Numbered from the stretch's first letter, positions 1 to 12,600 are shown. The stretch: 64,000 nt of DNA from Alisma plantago-aquatica (GCA_963693085.1 OY856409.1:1338358915-1338422914), one strand, 5' to 3'. Numbers and translations: made by a program. Notes: a model not told the origin generated them from the letters alone.

Positions 1-3000
1 CCCTTTTGGTCCTTTAGTTTCCTCCTCTACCTTGGTTGCACGACACAACCCTCTTCCTTGTTGGTGGTGGCCGATACCCCCCTTGGAAGGAGCATCTTGG
101 TGGACGATATCCCTTGAAGCTTGGAGCTCTTCTTCTTCCTTGCTCAAGGTGGGTTGCATAACTCCTAACCCTAGCTACTCTATCTCCTTTTCCTTGATCT
201 CGTTTGCATGTTGTTGCTAGTTTTGTATCTTGCTTTAGTATCTCTGTTGGCCGATCCTCTTGTGGTTTAGAGTTCTTGGTGAGATGTGTCCATGAACCGC
301 TAGGTTTTTGAGTACCTTGTGCTTGAGGTAGAAGATGACCAGGTGCGAGTGTGTCTGTGACGGGCGATATGGTTGCTCTTGTGTGGGGTGATATGTTGTC
401 ATGTAGGGCGATACACCTAGCCTTGTGATGGACGTCACACTCCTATCTTATCTTGTGATGGCCGTTAGGCCTTGACCAGTTAGTTGTGCGATACATGGAG
501 GGGCTACCCACCTTGAACGTTATCCTTTGTGGTTGGATCTTGGCCGATAGCTGACCTGTGACAGACGATATACCCCTTGCTGTGACGGGCGTCACGCTGC
601 CCTTGTATCGGCCGATAAAACCATGTGTGACGGGCGTTGCTCGATAGTGATAGTGCCTGACATCCCTAACATGTGATACTCCTCATGGGACGTCGCACTG
701 CACGCTTGGTTGCCTTAGTGGCAACGCAGCGTTGCAGGCTGTTATGTGTTGATCTTTGGTGAGGGTTCCTTGTATCTTGGAAACAGCCTTGTGGTTATGT
801 CCTTGTTTTAAAACGATGATAAGTCCTTGTAGGATTGATGAGTGCTCGTTATGATTAAGCTTGTGCACTTATCTTAGCATGGCTATACATGCGGATGAGA
901 TCACCTTGATTAACTGTATGATGCTAAGGAAATGATAAGTATGTAGTGAGGGTTGCTTAGTAATGCACCTGATACATATGATTATAAGTTGAGACAATGG
1001 TAAGTATATAATGGTTTGCTTAATGAATGGTAATGATAGTGGTAATAATAACATTGTACTTTTATATATCTAAACATGACCATATGTATGGAGTGATTCC
1101 CTTAAATGTCTCTAGAATGCTGAGGCAAGGATAAGTACATAAATAGTTGCTTAATGATGTGTCTTATGCACATGATCACCAGGTGATGTATAAATGATAC
1201 GTATAGCATCTTGAATGTCATCTCATAATAGTAAGCATAGTCCTTATGTTGAAACTATGACTATTGAGTACACTAACCATGCAGGTGATGCTTAGCCATG
1301 ATAACGCTATGAGATATATGTGATGAGTAACATCACTTTGATAATTACTCTGGTTGATGAGATTTCATGTATGATGTGTTTGTCCCATGATGATGATGTT
1401 AGCCTTGAGAGCAGTGGCAATACATGATGAGGGGTTGAGATCCCATGATATATGGTGATCCTTGAGATGGATCTGGATGGTTGGCAAGAGGCACAGTGAT
1501 AACATGTGATGTTGGATCCTTGAGATGGATCAGGTTGATGTGATTACAATAAGAGCATAATGTTGAGTTTTATGTTGTTTATTCTGTTATAGTTTGCATG
1601 TTACACAACTTGGTTGAATCTTGCAATCCATCTAAAATATACTAAATAATTATAGTGAAATATATCATGTAGTTTGCCCTGGCCATAGATCCATCATCAT
1701 CAGGACTTGGTGATGGTGAAATGGGTTCTCCTGCAGGTTAACCCGGAGTGCATATTTTTGAATATGTGACATTTCTCCTAGCCTCAAATAGAGAGGTAAA
1801 CGAGTGCATCTGCGGTTGCAGACTCGGATGTGTGATGATCATGGTGAACAGGCCCATGGATCCGGATATGTGATATAATGAGCATGAATGCGTTCATGGC
1901 TCAGAGCATGGTGATCAGGTCCGTGGCTCCGTTTTACTAGCGCTGTGACCTGTACCAAGGCGGGCTAGAGAAAAGGGTAGCCTGAGGAGCTGACCCTGTG
2001 GTTGATGCCACTTAAGCATGAGACTGAGGTCCTACTTGTGTTGTTCTCATACACTGACTACGAGGGGGAAGGTTGTGGAGTCCGGCTCTTCCATTAACCT
2101 TGAATGGCACCGGCTATGGGCTTCACAGCCGAAGGTTGGATTTGAACGGTACAATTCACTTCCTCATGGCATAATAAAATATGTAATTCAGCCGTATAGT
2201 GTTTACTACTTAAGGAAAACACGGAACATTGGTTGAGGCCTTGTTTGTATAGTTAATTTGTTATATCTTGTAGTTACTTCTATATTCCTCATGTTATGTG
2301 GTAATATATATCCTATCTTGTTAACCATGTTCAATAAAGAAGTATTTGTTATATGCCCTTTATACAGTTGGTAAGCTTGTCAGTAAGAATAGCTTTGCTT
2401 TACATAAACTACTCCTGTTATATCTCTTATCGGTTATCTACTGTTATAAGCTCTATCTTTCTGAGGTTCTGTAGTTGCGGTGGGGAGTTATGTTTCCCGC
2501 TGGGACAATGTTCAATTGTCTCACTCCGCTGGTTTACACCCTTTTAGGTGGTTGAGCTAGACATGGTGGTGGTCGCGGAGTTGCGGCTGAGCAGCAAGAA
2601 GAGAAGTAGAAGGCAAGAGATGGACATGCTGCTATTTTGGTGTTTTGTAGTAGAGTCTAGAGTCATCCCTATACTCTCAGGTCCTTTGCGGTGTTTTGAC
2701 GTAGTTTCACGATGTATAGTTGTTGATGTTTGTATAACCTGCTGCTGGCCGGATGTGGGCCTTTATGTATATATGACAGGTGATGAACTCATGTGATGAC
2801 ATGATAGCTGTTACTCTAAGTTGTGGACATGTATCCAGGCTTGAATGAATGTATATAACATGTTTTCTTGTAGGATGTGGACTGGAATGTAATAGTTTCA
2901 CAGTTTATCCGTTTTCACAATCGGTTTTAATTAACCCGTGTTTTTGGTAATCTGTGGTTATGGTGATTTCCGCATGTTTTTGTGTAACACCTCGCTATCT

Positions 3001-3038
3001 CTGTGATAGTGGGATGTGTTGCCACATCGGTTGTAACA
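1..3038 (+). mobile_element. Ty3/gypsy-type LTR, 3' part (plus strand)
   Basis: This is non-coding LTR sequence whose 5' end lies outside the window. It is recognised by homology to the minus-strand LTR of element A. A shared block at 2165-2250, including GCATAATAAAAT and GAACATTGGTTGA, matches the reverse complement of about 5860-5945. A second shared block around 2525-2560 (TTTTAGGTGGT) matches the reverse complement of about 5590. The right end is placed at ...TTGTAACA (3031-3038), because sequence homologous to element A's LTR starts immediately after it. The likely history is that an element carrying this LTR inserted into A's 3' LTR. Short reading frames inside are not convincing genes. 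The exact 3' end is uncertain by a few bases. Confidence 0.6.
350..680 (+). repeat. Degenerate hairpin/keyword array in the left-edge LTR
   Basis: The motif GTGAYGGNCG recurs through this stretch with inverted complements. GTGAC-gggc-GTCAC (582-595) is a 5-4-5 hairpin. GTGAT-ggac-GTCAC (425-438) is the same module with one T.G pair. TATCGGCCGATA (606-617) is a perfect palindrome. The array occupies an LTR position similar to the one at 7240-7740 in element A but uses different words. Its function is unknown. Confidence 0.55.
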
Positions 3039-3623
3039 CACCAAGGACACACCACATAGTTGAGACAAAGCACCAAACATCACCTAGTCGAGACAAAAGG
3101 ATAACCACAAACACTAGGTCGAGACACTTCACTAGAAGACAACTGTCTCGACCAAAGGCAAACTAGACCATCACAGTTGAGAAAACAACACCTAGATAAG
3201 GTGTCTTGGCTAAGACACACACGACACCCTCTCAATGTCGAGACAAAGGCCACTGCCTCAACAAGGTATACATGGTCGAGACACATCAAAACCCTAGAAA
3301 TCCTAATCACCCCTAGGGTTTCACCACTCTACCAAGGCCCAAAAAAGGTGCCCCAAAGCACCAAAATCTCTCTCATGAATCCAAGAGAGAGAAGAAACAC
3401 TCTAGAGGTGAAAAATTTCAAGATAACCCTCACAAATGGGTAAATTGCAATTTGAACCAAAACAATCATACAAAACACAAACATCATCCAAACAAGCTCA
3501 AACTGGAGACCTAAGCTCTCCACAAGCTCTAAAACCATATCAAAGGATTAGATCAAGGATCTAAGAACTTAATCAAGCCAAAGCAAATAGGGTCAGTCCA
3601 AAACCCAGGTCAGGGGTCTTATA
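3039..3623 (-). repeat. Element A 3' LTR, 5'-most 585 bp only
   Basis: Homologous to about 9107-9699 in the same orientation. On the minus strand it starts TATAAGACCCC, where the partner LTR starts TGTAAGACCC, so the terminal TG has decayed to TA. It stops at 3039, where the plus-strand LTR ends. It contains the GTCGAGACA keyword array, including a 10 bp perfect inverted repeat (GGTCGAGACA at 3117-3126 with its complement at 3144-3153) that encloses a smaller CTTC-acta-GAAG hairpin. Confidence 0.75.
3041..3370 (-). repeat. GTCGAGACA hairpin/keyword array (3' LTR copy)
   Basis: GTCGAGACA-like words recur about every 25-35 bp with inverted partners. Clear hairpins are the 10 bp stem 3117-3126/3144-3153, ACACCT-agata-AGGTGT (3188-3204) and GTGTCTT-ggct-AAGACAC (3201-3218). 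The homologous copy is at 9107-9385. Confidence 0.6.
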
Positions 3624-3803
3624 AGCCATAAACCTCTAATAAGGATTTCACTCCCAAAATCCTAAGCAAAAAGAGGCGAGCACTATTTCCGCATCTCTAC
3701 CTCAAGGTCCTACTCAAGTTAACCAAAACATATATAAAGTGGAAGAATACATATCAAAATGAAATAAATCCATCTAACTTATCTCTACTTGTGGGTTGAT
3801 CTC

Positions 3804-4974
3804 TCATTTTGGCTGGCTTAAGGCATAGAACCTATCCATTGCATGTCGAGATGAACCAGCATGCGATGCATGTCCACGTCGTCATCCTCCACCACTACTG
3901 AAATGCTATCTCTATGAGCCCTGCTAGCTCTGCCTCATCAGATGAGTCACCTGATCACCTTTCATTGGACACTCCTGCCTCAGGTGTCCCACCTGCCCAC
4001 ACTTATGGCAAGTCCTGGTCTCATACCGTGGCTTAGGCGACCCTGTCACTAACATTGATGTTGTGTTGTGGGCTCCATTAGGTGGAAAACTACAGCTTCT
4101 ACCCTTACTTGGTGACCACTGCGTCAGTGCACTAAACCTCTATTGTGATGTTAGTGATGAAAATGTAGGCTCCTTAAAGCCACCTGACGATTGTTCTTGG
4201 TATTGGGTAGGCCTCTTCTTGGCACTTTTCTCATGCTTCTCAACCATATATCTTTCTATGCTCCTAACTCACTCGATAAATGTGGCAAAACTCTCTCTAT
4301 TCTCTAAGGTGGCTTTCGGTGTTGTCAACTTTGTACTCAACCCCTTCTCAAAATGTCTGATTCTCTCCTGATCTGTCACAGTCATGTGAGGACAAAACCT
4401 CAACAACTCCATAAACTTCACATGGATCCCTACCAAATCCTCTCAAACTGACTGATCTTCTCATCTAGATAGGTTCGAGGGAAGTATCGACTAACGAACT
4501 CATGTCAAAACACCTCCCAACTGATCACAACACTTGGCCTTTTCTCCTCTTCAATTGCCCACAAATGTCCAACACTCCCCTTCAAAAGATACATCACATT
4601 CCTCACTTTGTCTGCCTTAGGGATGTTGATGATCTTGAAGGCCTTTTCCAACTCTATCAACCAAAGATCTACATCTTCTAGATCTGCCATACCAGCATAC
4701 TCCACAACTCCAACACACCTCAACTACTTAAAAGTCTTCCCCAAGACTGGAGATTCCACCTAGGGGAGTGTTGCCCTTGCTTGAGGAACATACATTTTGT
4801 CTTCTATATGTGTAATCGTAGCCATAAACTGTCCAAACATGGACAAAAAGTAGGATTGGCCACCACTATAGGGTCTAACTGAGGCATCTCAGGCACCCTC
4901 TCCTCAACAACCTACCTCCTTGAACCTCCACCTGGTGCAACAAGATCACTCTCAGCAACGTGTTCTCTAGCCAT
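3804..4974 (-). pseudogene. gag: Retrotransposon gag (decayed), element A
   Basis: Gag forms the particle shell and binds the RNA genome. On the minus strand an ATG at 4974 opens MAREHVAESDLVAPGGG, followed by a stop and frame changes. The capsid-like core is readable at 4723-4505 (LEKAFKIINIPKADKVRNVM, then LLKGSVGHLWA), which resembles the conserved gypsy gag core. An intact CCHC zinc knuckle lies at about 4014-3967: C-x2-C-x4-H-x4-C, read as CHKCGQVGHLRQEC. After the knuckle the frame breaks again; a final RFYALSQPK and stop at 3804-3806 mark the end. About 1.17 kb in total, close to the 1.04 kb gag of element 3. Multiple stops and shifts mean no full protein is made. The gag assignment is secure; the lineage within Ty3/gypsy is not. 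Confidence 0.85.
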
Positions 4975-7239
4975 CTTTTCAACTCTTATTCTTCCTCAGT
5001 ATAAGCAAAAGTCACTATAAGACAGACTGGAGGGCATTAGAACAGACACAAATTCTAGTCATAGGTCCCTAAATAATTGGCAAACCTAATCTCTAATAAG
5101 ACCTTAACTATGATGCCCCGACGCGCCACAAATGAGATAACTCAAAACCAAAAGCATAATTAACACTAAGTAAGCATATTACCAAAAAACACATGAAATT
5201 TAAAATGATTTGCTCAAAGCACCGAAGCCAAAAACTTATCACATATTAGTCCTCAACTGGACACATATATCACATAACACATATCATAAGGAGCTTATAT
5301 CATTATTTTCATCCTTCCTCTCATCAACCGGATATATGAGATACATGTTCTACATATACATACATGTTCATCTGCCAAAACTATGCAACAAAAGGCATAC
5401 ATGATGAAAACCTCACAACAATATCGTATCTTCAAAACACATCGATAACACCCCCAAATACCTGAGTGTACATGGACGACTCTAGGACTCTATCAACAAA
5501 AGACTAACAACATCTCCAACCTTATCAACTACTTCTCTCGGTGTTGCTCTTCCTCTACTGCATGATCTCCACCTTGTCGTGCATGACCACCTAAAAGATG
5601 TGGAAACCTACAGGGTTAAACCAAACGTCTCAGTGAGAGATATAACTCTCCGCTAGTGTCTATTAAAGCACAAATAACTAAGCAGGTAGATAAAGTACTA
5701 AGCATGATGAGCATATTCAACTAAACAATATGTATCCAACCAATAAAGTAGATTAAGCAAAACTAGGAAGTTTTCACTTAGTAGTAGAACAATTAATATT
5801 CTAAAAAATATGAAGAACATGTATACTTTCTATTACTAAAACTATACAAAAGCAAGGAAAGACTTCAACCAATGTTCTTCACATTTTGTCCTTATGCAAA
5901 TACACTACACAGTTGTATTGCGTCATTTTATTATGCCCTAAGGAGATGAAGTATACCACTCATGCTCCAACTAACCACTACTAAGTCAAAATCATTGACA
6001 TACAAGGTCTATGGAAGAGTCAGAATCCACGACCTCTCCACACCTCTTATTCAGCATAATAGAAACACCGCAGAGGCATATCAATCAATTGCAAAACAGC
6101 CTAGCCCGCCTTTGTATATAGACACAACACTAGTGAAACTGAGCTACGACTTGTAGTCACACTCCTTCTAGGGTATGGCCCTTAGCCAATCATGTAAATG
6201 TATCATAAACATATTCCCTAAGTCACATCACTAAGCTATGGTCGGTAGCCGCACTCCTTCCAGGGAATGGCCCACAACCAATCCTATGAATGCATATACT
6301 TAACATTATATGACTCTGAGCTTCCACTAGGGGAGAGACTATTTCACCATACAACACTAAGGATGACACTGGAATGGATCTATGGCCAGGGAAAACTACA
6401 TGATTAAAGTTCCACTAGATTAGTTAGGCCAATTAAGTGCCTTTTAGTATCAATCCAGTTACAACGTATAAAGCCAAAACAAACTCTACTAGAATAGGAG
6501 CATGGTACACATTCAGAAGATAGAAAATGTATTAGGTGTGAACTTGTCACATCATCACATAGTATTGTAGTACTACCATTCAGAAGGCCACCATCACTAT
6601 CACACATCCATACAAGGCTATCACCAATGTCACATCACTGTGGGATTGCAATCCCTCAATCACATATCTAGAAATTATCACCTCAAATCATGCAAAAGGC
6701 ATCTGCCAGGTCATCATACCCAATCCCATCATTCTTGTATCAAATGTATCTCAATATGCCTCATAAGGCTTATAGTCAACATCCTGTATCACATAATCAT
6801 CATCATATCATACACAATCCATGGAATTCCTTTCACTTGCAAGCTTAGGGGTTCATAAACAAGAGAGAGAAACATCATAATATGATAACCTTTTCAGGAA
6901 AGAGAAACAAACACATCACATGGGCCAACACTTAGGGTTAGGGTTTCATTGTATATATGATTAGGGTTTTGTAGCATAGGAAATCACCAAACCCTAGGTA
7001 CACCACCTCCCACTTCTTGAGACATGTTAGGTTAAGCCTCATTACTTGGTTATGATTAGGTCATTATCTCAAAAACACTAAGTATCACATTAATCATATG
7101 TATACATGTACCCATCCCACTATGTTGTACATAGATAGCAACCATGCATGATGTATATATCAACATTCCTTCACATGTGTGTGTGCCACTACCAACCATC
7201 ACATACCTATCTCAACCCCACACTCCACAAGGCGTTTCG

Positions 7240-7740
7240 GTCATGACACATACGAACATCACAACCATCACACACCTACACTAGGTCATGACCACAACAC
7301 CCCTCCACCCTGGTTGCAACCACAACACACCACCATCCTGATCGTGGCCATGGTGCGTCATCTCTTGGTCGCAACTGCGACACATCCCAAGTGGGTGTCA
7401 CACCCGAAATAAGGCAAGGTGTCAAGACCACTCAGCGACAGAGTGTCGTGGTCGTGCGTTATGACCAGAACAAGAACTGGGTGTCACGACCACCCAGCAA
7501 CATGGCGTCGTGATTGAAATAGAAACATGGTGTCAACAACATAGTGTCACATCCTACAACACAAACGAGGTTGTGACCATCCATTGACAAGGAATTGTGA
7601 CTCACTTCAAAACCAAACGTCTTGACCTCAACAAAACAAGGTGTACTGACCCAAAGCAAAGCATGGATGTCTTGACCCAAATCAACAAGACACACACATG
7701 TCTCGACTGAAACAAGGTCAAATAGAAGTAATACCAAACA
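7240..7740 (-). repeat. GGTCRYGAC keyword/hairpin array in element A LTR
   Basis: A degenerate array of dyad-symmetric words: GGTCATGACC (7284-7293) and GGTTGCAACC (7312-7321) are perfect palindromes, GTCGC-aact-GCGAC (7368-7381) is a 5-4-5 hairpin, and GGGTG-tca-CACCC (7393-7405) is another stem. Word spacing is irregular, about 25-35 bp. It corresponds in LTR position to the array at 350-680 in the left-edge LTR. Confidence 0.55.
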
Positions 7741-8033
7741 TCTTTGAGATAAAAACTCATGTATTCCAACTCATCAAACCCTAGAATCAACACCATGAAG
7801 ATCAACAAACAAAACTACTTAAGAGAGAGAAATACAAACCTCAACACATGTGGAAAACATCCAAAACACCATTGAGAACATAAAAATAAGGATGAACTGT
7901 AATCAAGATAGAATCTAATCATGTCCAAAACAAGAGATAACATCAAAGAAAACCACTATCACGTAGAAGGAAAACACCTCGTAAAATTGGTCACCAAAAC
8001 CCTAACACATGGGTCACAAAACCACCATGAGAG

Positions 8034-8095
8034 AACCTCAACAAGGGGAGCTAAAACAACGTTAACCTCAAGTAAGGGGAGCTAAAACAACATTT
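8034..8095. repeat. Two-copy tandem repeat, about 31 bp
   Basis: AACCTCAAcaAGGGGAGCTA-type unit at 8034-8063, repeated with small changes at 8064-8095, inside element A's 5' LTR. Confidence 0.7.
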
Positions 8096-8922
8096 AAACC
8101 TTAAAAATAGATACTTAATTCCAAGTGTCACCAAGGCACATGAATATCATGAATGTGATCAAGAAAAAAGTTGAAGGATGGGAAAAGAACCTCCATGTCA
8201 CCTTCTTTTCAAAACTGGGTGCTTTGGACTAGGGTTTCAGATTCCAAGCAAACCTTGCATGATTCTCACCATCGTTCAAGTTCTAGAACATTACATTATC
8301 TACTAGCATGTTAAGATTATAACCTAAATAGATAAACAACATACAAGCAAATAAAAGTGTTGTAATAGAGAGGATAGAGGATTATATCACCCACCTTAGG
8401 GAAGATCACTCCAATGATCACAAGCTCCAAACACACGATCAACAAGGATGATGAAGCTCCACCAAAAGCTCCACTCTCCTACACATGACCATATCAAGAA
8501 GAAGAAGACACCAAGGTTAAATATTTCACAAGGAAAAAGATCAAAGATCCCTAGTCCAAACCAAAAGAAGAAGGGAGAAAGAGAGAAGGAAACTTACTCA
8601 CACTTGGGTCCGCATTGTCAAAACATGGCCTATGACCCTTGTGATGAGGGGTTCCTCTCTAAAACGACCACCATGGAGGATCCATGGTCTAACATTGAGA
8701 AAAGTAGAAGAAGATGGCATAGGATACCAAAGGAAATGCCCTCAAGGAAAGACATATACTTACCAAGGTTGAAATTGAGCAGGAGTCGCCACATGCAAGG
8801 GATCTTGGCCACCAAGCTCCAAGGATCAACTCTCATTGGTCCACCAAGCTCCAAGGATGAGCAAGAAAGGATGGAGAATGATAAGGGTTGAAAAAGGGTC
8901 ACTTGAATGGATAGAAGAGGGT

Positions 8923-8933
8923 TTATATATATG
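8923..8933 (-). promoter_or_regulatory. Putative LTR TATA box (element A)
   Basis: On the minus strand, CATATATATAAACC lies about 770 bp into the LTR, a reasonable place for the U3 promoter. Element 4 has a TATATAAATA at almost the same distance from its LTR start, which supports the reading. No start site can be shown. Confidence 0.4.
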
Positions 8934-9106
8934 AAGGAGGAGAGTAGTAGGGTGAAGATGAGGTGTCAACACCTAAAGGCACCAAATGGACACTTACCCA
9001 CCCAAGAAACCAACATGCAACCACTTAAAACACACATGCCTGAGATGGTGATACAACCTATGTTGGGTCTTGAACACTTTTGGTCCCCAACATATGGTCT
9101 CGGTCA

Positions 9107-9385
9107 TGAAACACCAAGGACACACCACAAGGTCGAGACAAAGCACCAAACATCACCTGGTCGAGATAAAAGGATCACCCCAAATACTAGGTCGAGACAC
9201 TTCACTAGAAGACAACTATTTCAACCCAAGACAAACCCAGACCGTCACATTCGAGATAACAACACCTAGAGAAGGTGTCTTGTCTGAGACATGCAGATGA
9301 CACCCTCTCAAGGTTGAGACAAAGGTCGCCACCTCAACAAGGTATACATGGTCGAGACATACCAAAACCCTAGAAACCCTAATCA
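9107..9385 (-). repeat. GTCGAGACA hairpin/keyword array (5' LTR copy)
   Basis: Partner of 3041-3370. GTCGAGACA or close variants occur near 9131, 9158, 9189, 9312 and 9349. The hairpin ACACCT-agaga-AGGTGT near 9267 is kept, with a changed loop base. The long stem seen at 3117-3153 is broken here because the downstream arm has mutated (CTATTTCAACCC). Confidence 0.6.
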
Positions 9386-9699
9386 CCCCTAGGGTGTCAC
9401 CACTCAACCAAGGCCCAACCAAGGCGCCCCAAAGCACCACACACTCCCTAATGATGCCAAGAGAGGAAAGAAACACTCTAGAGGTGACAAATTGCAATAT
9501 AACCCTCACAAATGGATAAATTTCATTTTGACCCAAAACAAGCATACAAAGCACAAACATCATCCAAACAAGCTCAAACTTGAGACTTAAGCTCTCCACA
9601 AGCTCTAAAACCATCTCAAAGGATTGGAGAAAGGTTATAAGCACTCAATAAATCCAAATAAATTATGGTCAATTCAAAACACAGGCCATGGGTCTTACA

Positions 9700-12600
9700 C
9701 ATAGAAAGGTCCAACACTTGTTCGTCATAGGAAGTATTTTTAAATGTCATTTTAAGGGTTAGAGGACATGCCAACTGTGTCGGTAAGAAGTTAATGTGAT
9801 AGACTAACTATGTTAGTTGTTGTCATGTGTACATGGTGTTACAAGGGAAATTATAAGGTTTTGAGTTTTTGATACCATTTGAGGCAGAAGTAGGAGGTGA
9901 ACTAAATGATGTGGAGTGGTTATAGGTGTACCCCTCCATTATATTCTGACAACTTTTATCATTATGTTTAGGAAAAGTTTGCTTGTATAAAAGAAGGTGG
10001 AATCAGTTCGAGATGAATATGACTATCCTTTTGTCACCCTTCTTGGCCATGGAAATGAGGAGTCATGGGGATAATCTTTAATGACATTGGTAGAGACGTT
10101 TGCAATTATGGCTTATTTGTTGGATAAAATGAGATACAAATGACTAATATACTAATAGTTACAAGCAATATCATGTCTATTGGATGGAAGAGGGCAATTG
10201 AAGGAGTATGATAAAGTCATTTGCAACTAAATTAGAACTTAGAGTATCTTTTGTGTATCACCGTTTGTAATTAAAGACAAGATTTCTACAATAGGATTTC
10301 TTATCCTCATGATGAGAAAAATGTAAGGGTATTGAAAGGAAATTTTCTCTTTGTTAGAAAATAAGATATCAAATTTAGAAACATAGGAAGTATAGAACAA
10401 AGAAGTAGAAGAATCTTTATCTCACATAGAGCCATAAAAATTAGCATTATCAATGAAAGTAGACGGCCTATTCTATATAATGAATCATCATGTACTTGAA
10501 TTTTTTAGTCAAGGATTAGGCTAGCTATAGAACATTGAGTAAAGGATCTAGGAATTGAGTATGTATAGTTACATGCTTCCATGGGGGTGTTAGCTGGTGG
10601 CATAGATTAAGCTGAGGAGTAGTAGTCATGCATAATCTGGTGCAGGTCCACTGAGGCCACACTTTGGCATAATGGGCACTTAGCTAACCCTAACCTAGAT
10701 TGGACTAACATTTGTGTTGCTACACCTTCAATTATGGGTAGGGTGATCCTCCTATAGATACAAGGTTTCATTTTGAGGGTTTTATCATGTCACCGAGAGA
10801 CATGGTGTTAGTAGGTGGAGAGAAAAAAGAATAGTGAGAGAGGGTGAGAATGAGGTAGAGCGGGAAGGAGGAACAATGGTGTTCTTAGGGTCATAGTTCA
10901 ACAAATTTATTTCCCGTCACTTGGTAGATGTAGAGTCAAAAATGTGCTCAATTATATTGATGGCTAGTGTTTGCCTTGGGTTTGGTAAAAATAGATGGTG
11001 GTTTTCAATGCATAGAGATGACGATCCAAATCATCATGCATGTCGAATGACAACTTTTACATGGCATGTAATCCTTTCTACTGTGATGTTGCACACTACA
11101 AGGCCACCTTTCCTTATTAGGGAAAGTGAGGCAGGAGTTCATACACTATGAAGTTGAGGTGTAACAACCAAATCTAATAATTGAGACATGGGTTTGTTTA
11201 GGAAATTGATTTATCTCCTTCCCTATTGCATTCACATTGTGTAGGAAATTTTCAACATCTCTTCAATTTTTAGTAAATTTTAGATGAAAATCTGATAAGC
11301 ATTTTCTTGTAAAGGTAAAAAGAATGAGGGGGAGGATAAGGGTATATATAATTATGTTGTTTAGGACACCCTTGTTGTTGTTGTAGAACTGCCTCTAGAA
11401 CCAAAAATAGACAACATCATACATGCATAGAGGATGGAGAAGATAAAGGTAAGAATATTATCATAGCCATGCTAACCAGGCACTTGTTCCAACAGGTTGG
11501 GTGTCTGATCACAACAATGTTGAAGTGAGGGAAAAGCTTGATGTTACCAATATATTTCCCAATAATTGACATCCATCACCACCATTTCTATCGTAAACCA
11601 TGCATTCTCTCATGAATCATGCATTTCAGATCACCTTAGACTCCCAATAGGAACCACCGAGAAGCATGATATTTTTTAAATACATGCATGCTAAAAGATT
11701 AATATTGTAATTAGTAGCATAAACTTGAAATAAGTTCCAAAATCATAGTATTGTAAAAAGTGATTAGCATGCAAAACATTATAATATGCAAAGATAGGGT
11801 GGAACGTGGAAAAGATGAGGTCCAACTCTTAAATTATGCAACATGTTAAGAGAAACGTTTCAATGTTTTAGTTGAAGTGAGATAAATGAAAAATAATAAG
11901 TGAAATTATAATAAATTGAAGATCAAACCAAACATGTATCTTACAATGGCATGTGTTTCATAAAAAGGTTGATTATGGTTAGGGGGTTAGTTAGAATTTA
12001 AAATAAGTAGTGGTTAAGGTAGTCATTACTTAACTGACTTTTAAAATTTGTACAAAGATCTATGATAAAGTGTAGTACCCCAATCTTATGATCAAGTTGT
12101 AATAGGCGATTCTTATCATGTAAAAAAGTAGAATTACTTTCACTCACACAAGATCAATATAATTGTTCTTGATATAAAAGGTTTTATAAATACATAAAAT
12201 CACAAAAAGACCTTAGTGGGTCTGGAGGTGTTCTCTCATCATTAATAGAGTCCTACCTACACCATAAGTTGACAAGTGTCAAAATGATAGGGACCTTAAA
12301 TAAAAAGGAGCTTTTATAAGGGAATTTTCAAACACATCCAAGATATGTGTTTAATGGTACTCTTAAGTGAAACAAGTAATAACACGAGTATTGCACTAGC
12401 ATCAAGCGTAATATCTTAATAAACATATAGTGTGGAACATTTAAATATAGTTATATCTCAAAGCAAAAGTATTATTAAAATAACATGTGTGCACTCTACT
12501 TGTAAGAAAATGTTGCACTTTCATAGTGGCATTTAGTGAACATCCAACATATTGAAAATGAATAACATAAATTCCAATTCCTCACAAAGTGCAAATATTT

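Larger units (their letters stand above)
3039..9699 (-). mobile_element. Gag-only Ty3/gypsy-type retroelement A
   Basis: On the minus strand the order is 5' LTR (9699 to 5114), degraded primer-site region, gag pseudogene (4974 to 3804), a short 3' untranslated stretch with a degraded polypurine tract next to 3624, and the first 585 bp of a 3' LTR (3623 to 3039). The two LTR segments align over 3039-3623 and about 9107-9699, at roughly 85-88% identity by eye. The interior is only about 1.49 kb, and no protease, reverse transcriptase or integrase is visible. Large LTRs plus a lone gag match the published class of terminal-repeat retrotransposons with a GAG domain (TR-GAG). The 3' LTR is cut at 3039 by the plus-strand LTR, so target duplications cannot be checked. 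Confidence 0.75.
5114..9699 (-). repeat. Element A 5' LTR (about 4.6 kb)
   Basis: On the minus strand it begins TGTAAGACCC at 9699 and ends ...GTCGGGGCA at 5114. The sequence next to it inside the element, where a Met-tRNA primer site would be expected, is poorly preserved. It contains a TATA-like box (8923-8933), two keyword/hairpin arrays (9107-9385 and 7240-7740) and a two-copy tandem repeat (8034-8095). The stretch around 5590-6200 is shared with the plus-strand LTR at 1-3038. The 147-codon plus-strand frame at 8448-8891 and its antisense partner are A-rich LTR sequence without recognisable domains. Confidence 0.7.

Noticed and set aside
4063..4371. 102-codon plus-strand frame
   Set aside because: Antisense shadow of the element A gag pseudogene.
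6930..6985. TTAGGGTTAGGGTTTC as an interstitial telomere tract
   Set aside because: Only two or three imperfect units inside an LTR; short telobox-like words are common in plant DNA.
8448..8891. 147-codon plus-strand open frame
   Set aside because: It lies inside element A's LTR, is rich in Lys and Ser from A-rich sequence, and has no recognisable domain. An overlapping antisense frame is equally open.
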